Assembly (NCBI GenBank): GCA_964006375.1
Contig: OZ023265.1
Coordinates: 164,450,118-164,514,117, forward strand
DNA from: Tillus elongatus
Taxonomy: Eukaryota; Arthropoda; Insecta; Coleoptera; Cleridae
Direction: 5' to 3'
DNA: 64,000 bases
The notes below the pieces were generated by a model. It was not told the DNA's origin, searched no databases, and saw only the letters and a list, made by a program, of their open reading frames with translations. Each line of letters starts with the position of its first letter. The stretch's first letter is position 1. A program made the translations under genes and the position numbers. Below are positions 39,096 to 49,891 of this stretch, piece by piece.

Positions 39096-39150
39096 TTAAC
39101 ATTATTATTATCACTAAATTATAAGAAAAAATTGACAACTATCGAACAAT

Positions 39151-40377
39151 TCACTTAATAAGATTCTCAAAATGGCCTCCGCCTACTTCAATACATTTTT
39201 CTAGTCTCAACCCAAAATTTTGCCTCACCTTAAAAAAAGTTTGATAATCGTTTTTCAATATATCACTGGATTCGATTATTCTAGCCCAAAGGTCATCTCT
39301 GGAGTTACAAATATTCTTGTATACTAATTCTTTCAAGTGACCCCAGAGGAAGAAATCTAGAGGATTGAGGTCGGGGCTACGTGCAGGCCAAGGAAAATCT
39401 CCACCTCGACCTATCCATCGGCGCGGATAATTTTGGTTCAGAAATGCTCTGACAGGATGTCCATAATGGGCAGGTGCCCCGTCGTGTATGAACCATAATC
39501 TCCTGCGCACGTCTAGAGGGACATCTTCCAAGAGAATAGGAAGTTGATCTCTCAAGAAAATTGAATAATTCTCCACATTGAGCCTTGCAGGAAGTTCTAT
39601 TGGTCCCAACAACACGTCGCCTAGTATGCCACACCAGACATTAATGGAGAACTCATGTTGAAAATGGTGTTCTCGCGTCAAATGAGGATTGCTGCTGTCA
39701 TATGTGTGAGCATTTTTGAAATTGAAAACTCCTCTTCTTGTGAATGTCGCTTCGTCAGTGAATAGAATGTTGTTGAAGAAAAACGGATCGTCATTCTGAT
39801 ACCGACGAATGCGTTCACAAAAATCCAATCTAGATAGAAAATCTAGAGGTAAAAGATTCTGCACTGGTGTGAAGTGGTAAGGATGTAACTTTTCTTTTCT
39901 GAGAAGTCTACCAATACTTGATTTATTTATTCCAGTTGCTGCAGAGAGGCGTCTTACGCTTGTTTCCGGATCTTCTGCAAGGCGTACTAATATCTCTTCC
40001 TCTTGATGTACAGGACGTCTTGGTCCACCAACTTCCGACTTCGAATTGAAAGAACCAGTTTCACCTACGAATACATTAGGACGAGATGATACGCATCCGT
40101 GTAACAAAATGTGTATTTCACGATTTTTCCAGCCCTCAGGTGTGAATATTGTCAAAACTTTCGTTTCAGAAATAATCAATGGCAATGAGTGCATATTACT
40201 CTTTTACATACCTAATTTATCGTATAATCTTCTAAAGGTCTTGTGATCTGGTTGTCTACGACTAGGATATAATTCCAAGTATCTGGCGGCGGCTTGGTGG
40301 CTACGGAAGTTTGATTGCGCATAAACGCAGATCATATCTCTCTTCTCAATATTGCTAAACTCATTATGGCGGGGCAT
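39151..40377 (-). CDS. Transposase, DD36D type, two exons, 359 aa when spliced
   Basis: Exon 1 is 40212-40377 and starts at the ATG at 40377. Exon 2 is 39151-40064. The 147-bp interval 40065-40211 begins GTATGT and ends TAG (GT-AG), and contains an in-frame TAA, so it must be removed for a full protein. Joined lengths (166 + 914 nt) give exactly 359 codons plus stop, identical to the uninterrupted sibling at 912-1991. The join restores the ETGSF/ETGSL motif at the right place. Domains: N-terminal DUF4817-like HTH (YPSRRQPD), second HTH (GINKSSIGRLLRK), then the catalytic core with LFTDEATF, FIHDGAPAHY and ARSPDLNPLDFFLWGHLKE; the last two Asp are 36 residues apart. No lesions are seen. A start inside the interval would give 347 aa lacking the first HTH. 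Confidence 0.9.
40065..40211 (-). other. Predicted transposase intron
   Basis: 147 bp, donor G|GTATGT at 40212/40211, acceptor TTCGTAG|GTGAAA at 40065/40064, phase 1. The equivalent position in the 912-1991 gene is uninterrupted coding sequence. Confidence 0.82.
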
Positions 40378-40786
40378 TTCAGAAATAATAACTACCTACT
40401 GCTCTTAATTGAAAAACCATGTGCTTGTCAAAATTGACAGATTATGTTTATTGTGTTACGCAAATGACATCCCTATGAAAACGAAACACAAAAGATATTT
40501 CATCTACTTCATTGACAGTTGTTGACCCGGTCAATCAACTGCTATAGTTATTAGCGCCGTGATATGTCCACAGGAATACATCTTTTATTTGCCAAAAACA
40601 TACTTATTCTATGAAATCGAATTAAATCCAGAGAAACTTCCCAATTTTTAGGAATTGATTTAGAATTAGAAAATTATGATTAAAACACCGACCTCAATCC
40701 TCTAGAATTTTCCATTGGGGTTACTTGAAACAACTGGTACATATACAATAATGTTTGTAACTCCAGAGATGAACTTTGGGCCAGAA

Positions 40787-41246
40787 TAAAATTTCAGATT
40801 TGAGAGATTTTCAATGCACACCATTATTAAAACCTCAATATCTCGGTAACCACTCACTTTATGAGTTTCAACTAAGTATACCTTTTTCGTACAAAAAATT
40901 AGTAGTTTTCAGTTTTTCTGAACAGATTTGCAGAAAGTTGATCATCGAAAAAGTTATGCCCCTGTAAAACATTCGGGTTTAGTGTAGGTGGCGCCAACTA
41001 TGATGTAGCTCAAAATAGGTATCACAGTTGGAAGCGGCATCCTCGATAACCGCCTATTACAAAGTTCTAAATCAATATTCCAGTAATTAGCAGAAAAACA
41101 AGCGATTTAATTTTTTTCAAAGTCAAATTTAACACACTGTATATCGAAAACAAGCAACAATCGGACAAAACGTATTAATGAAAGTCTATTTAATTTTTGA
41201 TGCTCTATCCGAATATATGGGTTTGGCCCATTGTTAGAGGGACACC

Positions 41247-41249
<3 letters not shown>
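40787..41249 (-). repeat. Right terminal inverted repeat of the 38.6-kb transposon
   Basis: Inverse of 38633-39095. Ends GGGACACCCTG, then TA. Confidence 0.92.

Positions 41250-41312
<63 letters not shown>
41250..41312. repeat. (TA)n tract, right part
   Basis: Continuation of the interrupted tract at 38538-38632. Confidence 0.95.
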
Positions 41313-41314
<2 letters not shown>

Positions 41315-41404
41315 CCTTGGATACCTAAGTCAACATGACTTGTTTGTATCCTTTAAAGCTAACTCTATATAATCCTCAGTACATTAATTAAACTGGTTAA
41401 TACC

Positions 41405-41957
<553 letters not shown>

Positions 41958-42759
41958 TTTTATCATTTCTTTTTACTGACGACTACAATTTTGCGTGTAA
42001 GTATATCTGCTATATTATACTGTACTATATTTATTGATATTAATTGTACAAAATTCGCTACGATAACGCACATCTTTGTTGTGGCGATCTTCATTTCTGA
42101 TATAACAAAGTTTAAGCTGCCGAGGCACCAGCGATGACCAACCAACAGAATAAAAACATAGGTCTATCTCTTTTCCATGTTCTGTATATTTATATCAAGT
42201 TCGCACTGGTTTTATTGTAATTATACATTCAGGCCTGTGGTAATGTTATTATTAATACGAACGCAAAGCCCTGGGCGAGTGCATTTTAATATTTAGCAAT
42301 GCAAATGTGCGGACTTTTCATGTTCGACTAAAAAGTGGTTATAAAAAGAAAAAAGAAAATATTATGCTATTAGTTCACATCCCGTGAAACGACGGATCGT
42401 GTTAATATTATTATTAATATTAATGTTGCCAGAGCGACAACAAGCTTTCGAATTTTAAATTATTTTTCATTAATGTAACAATTATGGAATATTAGCGAGT
42501 AGCTTGTTGTGGAAATATGGCGTCTTCATCAGTTCTCGTATCCAGAATGTTGTAATGTTAATTACTGCACATTTCTATGACGAAGTGCAACGTGTTTGAT
42601 AAATAATACATTGGTGTGCAGTTCCCGTGTAATTACTCACTCTGTGGCAACAGGAAACATATTTTATTCCATGTATTAATTAGCGTCTTTTGTTTGCAGT
42701 ATATATTTATGCCATATTTTTTACTAAATAGTCTTGATTTCGTTGTTTGTAGAAGTTAG
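41958..42759. other. Single-copy-looking region, no gene recognised
   Basis: No partner in the window. 42380-42660 is moderately complex and could be conserved noncoding DNA. Short ORFs lack domains. Confidence 0.4.
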
Positions 42760-43165
42760 GTTACTTTTTAAATGCTTTTTTAGCTTTGGAAATAAATAGT
42801 GGTCTGGTGATGCTCAATCGGCAAATAGGGCGGGTGGCCAACCAAATCAAAACCTTATCAATTGTTTTCAGTGTAATCAACGACTTGTGAGCAGAGACGG
42901 TGTCTTGTAAAACGAGCACGTTATTGGCCAGTTTTCTCCGGCATTTTTCCACAGTTTTCTCGCATAATTTAGATGACGACTCAATAAAAAATGTATCAGA
43001 ATTATCCCATCTTTGCCATAGAAAACTGAAGCAAGAACATTGCCAACCGACTCTTAAACACAAAGTTTTGCGCTGTGGAGGACCGGAATGCATTCACTCT
43101 TTCGATTGGCCTTTAGCCTTTGCATCATGAAGATGAACCCATATTTCGTCCACAGTGGTTGTCCT
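42760..43165 (-). pseudogene. Relic of a mariner transposase
   Basis: Minus-strand reading gives VDEIWVHLHDAKAKGQS, matching the GDETWVHH first-Asp motif of mariner. A stop follows where Trp is expected (TGG to TGA). Then HSGPPQRKTLC and VLVLQDTVSAHKSL (second-Asp motif, normally HDNAPAH), and a remnant of HPPYSPDLAP in which the last catalytic Asp is lost. Frameshifted and strongly diverged. No TIRs found. Confidence 0.78.
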
Positions 43166-43204
43166 ACAAGGTTTACCATTAAGAAAGATGAAAATAAAGC
43201 CTCT

Positions 43205-43450
43205 GAAATGTCGGGTGTCTATGATACAGGTTGTAAAGATTGTAATCTTAAATAAGTTAGACTAAGAGAACCATTGAGACTAGATTTCGTGAATATCTGG
43301 CACAGCTGAGATACGGCAGTGTAGACAAGTCATGCGCGGCACAATATATCTGGGTTAATAACCACCGCATTGATAAAGAACATCTGTTTGCAGTCCTCTG
43401 TTTGTGCTCTGTCTTTGAAGCAGATCCACGTTCTGAAATTTGTCAGGTGA
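43205..43450 (+). pseudogene. GIY-YIG endonuclease remnant, Penelope-like
   Basis: GVYDTGCKDCNLK gives the GVY motif with the Cys-x2-Cys typical of Penelope endonucleases. After a stop and a one-base shift, TKRTIETRFREYLAQLRYG and then HRIDKEHL follow in the expected order. The family's role is nicking the target to prime reverse transcription. One frameshift, a stop and no intact upstream RT make this non-functional. Confidence 0.75.
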
Positions 43451-43608
43451 AGTGATAAAGGAAGGTTCAAAACCTCGTTCGGCAATTCAAAAACAATACA
43501 CAGAAAATGTGTCTGCGATTTAAATCTCCCTCTCGGTATGGTTCTTTCCCTAAGAAGCAATATAAATAGATGGTGTTGTAGTTGAAAGTAGTTGGAATTT
43601 TTCATCCT

Positions 43609-43643
43609 CTGATGACGCTAACTTTGTTAGTGAAACGATCGTC
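43609..43643 (+). ncRNA. Hammerhead-like ribozyme motif
   Basis: CTGATGA (43609-43615), a 6-bp stem GCTAAC/GTTAGT with a TTT loop, then GAAAC and GATCGTC. The order matches the hammerhead core known from Penelope-like elements. One extra base between CTGATGA and the stem departs from the strict consensus, so self-cleavage is uncertain. Confidence 0.55.
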
Positions 43644-43733
43644 AGGCCTTTAAAAAATGTGTAGTGGTGATTTGGATTCTCCAAATGTACTTATCAGTGT
43701 TCATCACGGGTTCCAATCTTCACTTAGCCTCTT

Positions 43734-44099
43734 TTGTATTCTTTTATTAAAGAGTATTTTCTTGAGATAAGAATGTTAGTTAATATTGAGAACAATAACG
43801 GCATGTTATTGTTGCTTTATGTCGGTGAGTTGGTAATCCTTACTCAATCACGGGTATACCTTAACAAAATGCTTCGTTTCTTGGAGAAATATTCCTCTGA
43901 AAATCAACTTGAGCTAAAGGTTGAGAAAACAAAGACAATGTGTTTCGGAAAGGAAGGCTTTTTGTGGGATTGTGATGGATGTTTTCGGTACTTGGGGGAA
44001 AACATTGAGGTGATGAGCAGGCACACATATTTTGGTACAGTGTTTTGCTTGTCGTCGCTGTTTCTAATTATGAAAAATGACATGACTAGCAACAGATAA
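43734..44099 (+). pseudogene. LINE reverse transcriptase fragment
   Basis: The open frame reads LLLYVGELVILTQS, equivalent to the YADD box region but with VGE where ADD is expected, then LNKMLRFLEKYSSENQLELK, VEKTKTMCF and a late IEVMSRHTYFGTVF (YLG motif region). This is the palm/thumb part of a non-LTR RT with the catalytic pair lost. Orientation is opposite to the next LINE. Confidence 0.72.
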
Positions 44100-46436
44100 T
44101 AATTTGAGGGGGCGGCAGTCTCTCTTATGGCACGAACTGGGTTTGATTCATGGGATTCTAGGATGGTACTGTTTAATTGTGGTGTTGTTCTCTCTGTTTA
44201 AAATTCCTTCGCGGTTTGTGGGTAGTAGTAGTAGTAACAGTGGTGGGGAGGCCAACGCCAAGCAAGTAGGCCACAATGGGCCCTTTTTGCCAACCCCAGC
44301 GACCATGCTGTACTCTTCCTCGGTTCCGTCGCCAAACCGCCTCGACCTCGAGATGAAGGCCGTGACGGTCTTCAATTGGACGGTACTTACCTGATTCCTC
44401 TGCAGAGTCCTCGATCCGAAAAATTCTGCTCGAAGACTCCCAAAAGCCTCGCATTTACACAGGTAGTGGTAGGACGTTTCTTCATCCTCGCCGCATTCCT
44501 GGCAAATGGGATCCCTCTCTACGCCTATCAATGTGAGGTGTCTTCTAAGGGCGCAGTGGCCTGTTAGCACCCCAAGGATGCGGCGAAGCGTAGGTCGACT
44601 CCTTCCGAGTAGACAGACAGCTTTATCTCTGTCCGGCTCCTCTACGAAGTCCCTCGCCTGTCTGCAGCCACCAACCGACCCCCAGTGCATCTCCATTGCT
44701 TTCTCGGTCCACCTGTCTAAGGCGACAGAGACTGTCTTCCTACTTATGCCTATCGCAGGCTGCGGGCCACAGAACGGCTGCTGGGAACCGAGTCTTGCGA
44801 GATTATTCGTCACCTCATTCCCCGCTACTCCACAGTGTCCCGGAACCCACACCAGTTGCACCTCCTTCGTCCTGGCTAGTCATCTGAGGGCGTCAGCGCA
44901 CTCCTGAACCAGTGGTGACCTGATTCTGGCCGAGCAGACTGTCCGGAGGACCGCCTGGCTATCCGAGCAGATGTACACACATTTCTCGGGACTCATCTTC
45001 ACATCCTGTCTATTGGCCACAGATAGGATAGCATACGCCTCTGTTTAGAATGCCGTGGTGTATGCGCCAAGAGCATAGCTCTCGCGCACACCCAGGCCCT
45101 TGATGTATACTCCTGCCCCGGAGGATTGTTGGTCCTCCAACCGCGATCCGTCGGTGAAACAGACCAGGCTTGCGGGCTGGAATGCAACCTCATTTTCCCT
45201 CCACTGATCCCTACTGGGGATCCTGAGGGTGTGTGGCCTAGTCAACCTAATATCGTCCTCGGCATCCCTCACCTACATGGCGGAAATCGGAATTTCCTTT
45301 TCCACCTCCTTGGCGACTCTTGCATGCCCTATTACTGCTCCCTCTCCGCACCAGTTACCTGAGTCCCGGATTCTAAGATGCGACGCCATAGCTTCCCTTC
45401 TGATACAGATGGGAAGCGGTGGCAGCATCAACAGGACCTCTAGCGCGGCTGAGTGTGTCGTCCTCATAGCGCCTGTGATACCCAGGATTGTCAGCCTTTG
45501 GAGTTTGGCCAGCTTCCTGCTGGTAGTTTGGTTCACACCACACCACCAGACCAACGCCCCATAGAGGATTCTCGGCCTGACGATCGCAGTGTAGATCCAA
45601 TGAAGGATCCGAGGATTAAGTCCCCAGGTCCTCCCTATCACACGACGCAGCTGCCAGAGGGTCGCTACTCCCTTCCTCACTACTCGTTCTATTTGCGACC
45701 CCCATGTTAGTTTGGGGTCCAGGATCACCCCCAGATATTTGACCTCTCGCACTAAAGCTAAAGGTTTTCCAAACATCACGGGCGCCCTGAACCCCTCTAC
45801 ATTCCTCTTCTTGGTAAATAGGATCATCTCCGTCTTCGCCGGGTTTACGGAGAGTCCCTGCTCACCACACCACCTTTCAATTATGCTACAGGCAGCCTGC
45901 ATACACTCACAGACGACGCCGATGAATTTGCCGGTGACTAAGACCAGCCCATCATCAGCGTACGCCTGGGCGTAGAAGCCATTCTCAGAGAGTCGCTCCA
46001 AGAGGCCGTCCATGACCAGACACCATAGATGAGGCGAAAGGCAGCTACCCTGAGGACAGCCGCCCGTCACCCCAATGTCCAGCCCTCGGCCCCTCAAGGT
46101 CAGCGACACTCTCCTGTCCTCTAGTATGCTCGCCACCCAGCTTATTAGGGACCTCGGGGTTCCCCTCTCCTGTAGGGCGGTACAGACCGTATCCGTCTTT
46201 GCCTTATCAAAGGCCCCCTCCACATCGAAGAACACAGCTAATGTGCTCTCCCCGTAGTGTAGGGCCCTTTCCACCTTCCGCGTCACAGCGTGGAGCGCCG
46301 TCTCCGTCGATTTCGCCCGCTGGTACGCGTGCTGACCTTTGTGGAAGGGATGATCCTTGAGGATCCCTCCCAACATAAACCTATCTACTAACTTTTCCAA
46401 TGCCTTGAGTAGGAAGGATGTGGGAGGAGTTCAGTT
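44100..46436 (-). mobile_element. 5'-truncated R1/LOA-like non-LTR retrotransposon
   Basis: The most GC-rich block of the window, quite unlike its AT-rich surroundings. Spans RT from before motif A, the thumb, RNase H, the zinc knuckle and a short 3' UTR. It is truncated at about 46436 within RT, consistent with 5' truncation on insertion. No target duplication could be established. Confidence 0.88.
44148..46436 (-). pseudogene. R1/LOA-like LINE ORF2 remnant: RT, RNase H, zinc knuckle
   Basis: One reading frame throughout, interrupted only by TAG at 45273-45275, TAA at 45045-45047 and TGA at 44880-44882. RT motifs: AVFFDVEGAFDKAK (A), GGCPQGSCLSPHLW (B), QAYADDGLVLV (C, intact), then VKYLGVILDPKLTWG. 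RNase H: VCFTDGSRL, CSDSQAVL and WVPGHCGVAGNEVTNNLA. A C-terminal cysteine-histidine motif (CQECGEDEETSYHYLCKC) follows. RNase H plus this RT flavour points to the R1/LOA side of the Jockey-I superfamily, but an exact clade needs a tree. All three stops could have come from single C-to-T changes (from CAG, CAA and CGA). Confidence 0.88.
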
Positions 46437-46804
46437 TTTTTAAAGATTGTTACAGATACCACGCACTACGAAAGATTATATTGTTCGTTTGGAGACAGGA
46501 GTGGTCAGCCTGGTGTGCACTGTTTTTTTATTAGTTCTCTCATGGTTACAGAGGTTATTACATATGGATGAGTGTCGACCTCCCCGTCTATGTTTAGATA
46601 GATTGTGTCAGTTCAATATTAGTGATGTGATGTACAGTTGGGTGACAACAACATGATTGTTTCCATGGTATATGCAGAACTGTGGTATAATATTCTGGGT
46701 AGTATTCTACAATTGAGCAAATCAGAATATGAGAGAAAACTATTTGAAGATATAGCTAGATTACTTGTCTCATCTCACCCACTATTGTATCCAGACTTTG
46801 TTGT
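46437..46804. other. No gene recognised
   Basis: Includes two near copies of TTGTATCCAGACT just left of the hAT element; the second forms its target duplication. Confidence 0.45.
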
Positions 46805-46819
46805 ATCCAGACTAGGGCT

Positions 46820-46905
46820 GGGAATCGAATACGCATAGTTCGAATATTCGAGTATTCGCATACGAATTATTTCAACGAGAGTGTATTCGAATATATTCGA
46901 ATATC
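46820..46905. repeat. Left subterminal TTCGAATATTCG cluster of the hAT element
   Basis: Several copies of TCGAATATTCGA-like palindromes; candidate transposase-binding sites by analogy with hAT subterminal repeats. Continues at 48345-48375 beyond the palindromic insertion. Confidence 0.75.
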
Positions 46906-47005
46906 ATTTCTGAACGTCACACCGTCTGGGATTACCATAATTAAACGTTGAATGTAGCGGCTTCTCCTCCAGACACCAAAATTTACTTAAGATTTCTCTT
47001 ACTCC

Positions 47006-47040
47006 CGACGCGTTTCGACACTCAAAGAGGTGATCCTCAG
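47006..47040 (-). ncRNA. Hammerhead-like motif, left arm
   Basis: On the minus strand: CTGAGGA, an imperfect stem (CACCTC/GAGTGT), GAAAC and GCGTC. Same caveat of a non-canonical stem as the right-arm copy. Confidence 0.45.
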
Positions 47041-48243
47041 GGGAAAATCAAGCACAATGATGACAAGGTGATCCTCACAGAAAAGTCAAAGGCCACAAGT
47101 CACACAGAAGAAACACTGACCAACAGTCATGTCAAAATCTAAAAATCTAAAAACTATAGATACAGTAACCACAGTTAAAATATTGATTTGAACATGCAAA
47201 CTACGTTAACAAAGTTAAAAGCATCAAGCAACTAAAAAAGCACTGAAAGACACAAAAAACTGTCAAAGTGTAATAACTGATAATTTGAACACTAAAATAA
47301 GCAAGTCTATTGTTGAGGCAATAGCAAAGCCAATGAGTGAAACTGACAAGTTTAACAACACAGCAGGTAGGCACAGTTAAGCAAGAAACCCAATGAGAAC
47401 CACTAGGGCAAAGAAACAAGTGAAAAAATGAACCATACTCACTTGAACAATTCACAAAAAATTGAACTCGGAACTATACATGAAGGTTTCCACAGGTCAC
47501 AACTTCATCCATTGTGCTAGGGGGCGTGTAATAATACCTCTGCATAATGCCAGAGAAATTGACTTCAACGACAAAAATCAATTAGTGTTTTGTCGTTGAC
47601 ATTTCACTTCTGACACTTATGTCGCACCTGCGCCGGTGCACCCTGTCCGTTTCAAGTTCACATAATGGCCGCCCTTCATCATGTTTGTTAAAATCGCCGA
47701 TCTTTCGCATTGATTTTTGTCGGTGAAGTAAATTTTTCTGGCATTATGCAGATGTATTATTACACGCCCCCTAGCACAATGGATGAAGTTGTGACCTGTG
47801 GAAACCTTCATGTATAGTTTCTAGTTGAATTTTTTGAGAATTGTTCAAGTGAGTATGGTTCATTTTTTCACTTGTTTCTTTGCCCTAGTGGTTCTCATTG
47901 GGTTTCTTGCTTAACTGTGCCTACCTGCTGTGTTGTTAAACTTGTCAGTTTCACTCATTGGCTTTGCTATCGCCTCAACAATAGACTTGCTTATTTTAGT
48001 GTTCAAATTATCAGTTATTACACTTTGACAGTTTTTTGTGTCTTTCAGTGCTTTTTTAGTTGCTTGATGCTTTTAACTTTGTTAACGTAGTTTGCATGTT
48101 CAAATCAATATTTTAACTGTGGTATCTATAGTTTTTAGATTTTTAGATTTTGACTTGACTGTTGGTCAGTGTTTCTTCTGTGTGACTTGTGGCCTTTGAC
48201 TTTTCTGTGAGGATCACCTTGTCATCATTGTGCTTGTTTTCCC

Positions 48244-48278
48244 CTGAGGATGACCTCTTTGAGTGTCGAAACGCGTCG
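48244..48278 (+). ncRNA. Hammerhead-like motif, right arm
   Basis: CTGAGGA, stem GACCTC/GAGTGTC with a bulge, GAAAC and GCGTC. Resembles the CTGA-N-GA...GAAA core. One extra base and a bulge make activity doubtful. Confidence 0.48.
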
Positions 48279-49229
48279 GGAGTAAGAGAAATCTTAAGTA
48301 AATTTTGGTGTCTGGAGGAGAAGCCGCTACATTCAACGTTTAATTATATTCGAATATATTCGAATATTCGAATATTTGAATATTGGAATTTATATGTTAT
48401 GGCTGGGAATGATATCCAGAAGATTCTTAGAAGCACTCACCGCAGGGAGCACTAGGAGAAAAAAGTCTTCAAATAAGTGATTATAAATAATTTGTTAGCT
48501 TTGCACTATATTCTCGTTGTAGTCTCTCTTTACTTGGTTTCAACTAAATATTTCTAAAACCATATAATTTTGTCGAGTATTTCTATGAATCTTTCCGTTT
48601 TTTCACGCCTTCATGAGCCAATAAAAATCTGCGGAGAAACAGCATATGTCGGATTACTAAGCGGAAGGTGTCGCAACACATTTTGAAACTTTGTATTGTA
48701 GGGCGCTTTTATCGAGTTGAAAGCGATAAATTATTGGGTTTCCAGATTGAGGTATAGTTTGTTTAAAGTTAGTTGAAAACACTTGAGTAAGTCGAGAGCT
48801 GTATTTGTCCTTTAACTCATAGGCGGCGCATAGAAGTTCATAAACACCAAAATGTAATCAAAAACTGATGATAAAGTTATTGTATTGTATGTTGTAACAA
48901 ATCGACTGGTGGTTATCCATATCGCATTCGAATTATGCAATGAAAACAAACATGAATTTACCCTTACACATAGAGGACCATAAATACGAAAATAGAAATG
49001 CAAGAGATTCTTGGATATGCTAACAGCACGGCAATGATTACAAGTTCGTCTTGCAACCTACATTATAATTTATATACCAACATTATAATCGTCATTAATT
49101 TTTCTAAAATAAAATTTCCGGAATTATTTGAAAATTAAGAATTAAATAGCTTATTTTCTAGGAAACAGAGGCAGATTCAAAAAATGATAAGGATACACAT
49201 TCATGGACTTAGGGGAGTGTTTTTTTTAG

Positions 49230-49385
49230 TGTGCGAATACTCGAATACTCTGCGAATATTCGAATACTCGACGAATATTCGAATATTCGAAAACTCCACG
49301 AATATTCGAATACTCCACGAATATTCGAATACTCGAATAATTCGAATAGTCGTGAAGCTTTCGGAACGAATATTCAAATACACAA
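49230..49385. repeat. Right subterminal TTCGAATATTCG cluster of the hAT element
   Basis: About 6-8 overlapping copies of ACGAATATTCGAATACTC-type units, partly as ~19-bp tandem repeats. Confidence 0.85.
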
Positions 49386-49414
49386 ACGGATAAATTCCCA
49401 GCACTAATCCAGAC

Positions 49415-49890
49415 CGGCTTAGCCGCATTTACACGTGAACGTACCAATAAGCGTCTTCAGTATAATTGTTGTTGCTCTTAGTACATGTAGCGAATGTCAA
49501 ATGCGTGGGTCATACAGAGGTTTACTATTATGTAATTAACACTCTGGAGTGTTGTACTATTTGTAACATGTGTGTAGTGGAATCTGTTAAACATACTTTC
49601 TTTAGAGTAAAATCTAAGGTCGAGTTATTTTAGGAACCGTCGGATCGCTGAATGAGCTGGTGACGTTCGTAAATGAAAATCTAGAAGGCCCAAGGTATAA
49701 ATGTTTATTTTACTATATGGTTTATATGCTAAAAGTTTGATCTTTTATTCTGAATCAATAGTTGAAACATGATGTATTCATTGTTTTTTTTTTTTTTTGG
49801 TTCTTTCTTTGTACCTACTTCAGGAATTAATAGTTGCTTAAACCACATTTCTTGTAATACGGATTTAATCCTTTATATACAAAAAAAGTC
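49415..49890. other. No gene recognised
   Basis: Single-copy-looking, with a (T)14 run at about 49784-49798. Confidence 0.4.
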
Positions 49891-49891
49891 T

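Larger units (their letters stand above)
38633..41249 (-). mobile_element. DD36D-type Tc1/mariner transposon with 463-bp TIRs
   Basis: 2,617 bp from CAGGGTGTCCCTCTAACAAT to its near-perfect inverse, flanked by TA on both sides within a (TA)n tract. TIRs at 38633-39095 and 40787-41249 differ at few positions. It carries one transposase gene on the minus strand that reads as two exons. It looks complete and young, and is related to, but distinct from, the 151-2634 element. Confidence 0.93.
43170..43728 (+). mobile_element. Penelope-like element 3' end with GIY-YIG remnant and hammerhead-like hairpin
   Basis: Contains a decayed GIY-YIG endonuclease (43205-43450), a spacer, a hammerhead-like hairpin (43609-43643) and a tail with GATTCTCCAAATGTACTTATC. 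Tails of this kind recur at 13846-13945 and 21570-21645. The reverse transcriptase part of the element is not present upstream, where a mariner relic lies instead. Confidence 0.75.
46940..48344. mobile_element. 1.4-kb palindromic (foldback) element inside the hAT element
   Basis: The left arm 46940-47582 (643 bp) is the inverse of the right arm 47709-48344 (636 bp), with a 126-bp spacer. Ends are ATTAAACGTTGAATGTAGCG and its inverse. Flanks are compatible with either a TA or a TTAA duplication. Each arm carries a hammerhead-like core (CTGAGGA...GAAACGCGTCGGG) as in Penelope-like termini. Open frames such as 47201-47455 and its mirror 47872-48090 are the same sequence read in both arms and carry no domain. 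Confidence 0.88.
46805..49414. mobile_element. Non-autonomous hAT-type element with 8-bp target duplication
   Basis: The body 46813-49406 is flanked by ATCCAGAC at 46805-46812 and 49407-49414. The ends are TAGGGCTGGGAAT and, inverted, TAGTGCTGGGAAT. An 8-bp duplication with short TIRs is the hAT signature. Both subterminal zones carry clustered palindromes built on TTCGAATATTCGAA. No transposase is present. A 1.4-kb palindromic insertion (46940-48344) occupies much of the interior; 48381-49229 holds nothing I recognise. Confidence 0.9.

Noticed and set aside
43330..43605. Minus-strand 91-codon ORF near the Penelope-like end
   Set aside because: The plus strand of the same DNA gives the GIY-YIG remnant, which explains the sequence better.
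44506..45975. Series of plus-strand ORFs over 44.1-46.4 kb
   Set aside because: Antisense shadows of the minus-strand GC-rich LINE ORF.
46940..46946. piggyBac origin for the palindromic element because both ends carry TTAA
   Set aside because: The ends do not begin with the CCY typical of piggyBac, and a TA duplication fits equally well; left open as a finding.
47201..47455. Cysteine-rich hydrophobic ORF and its twin at 47872-48090, considered as a membrane protein
   Set aside because: They are the two arms of one palindrome read outward; no domain, and indels are not frame-preserving over the whole arm.
49201..49447. ORFs rich in Ser-Asn-Ile-Arg and Glu-Tyr across the TTCGAATATTCG cluster
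   Set aside because: Tandem palindromic repeat read in several frames; not a protein.
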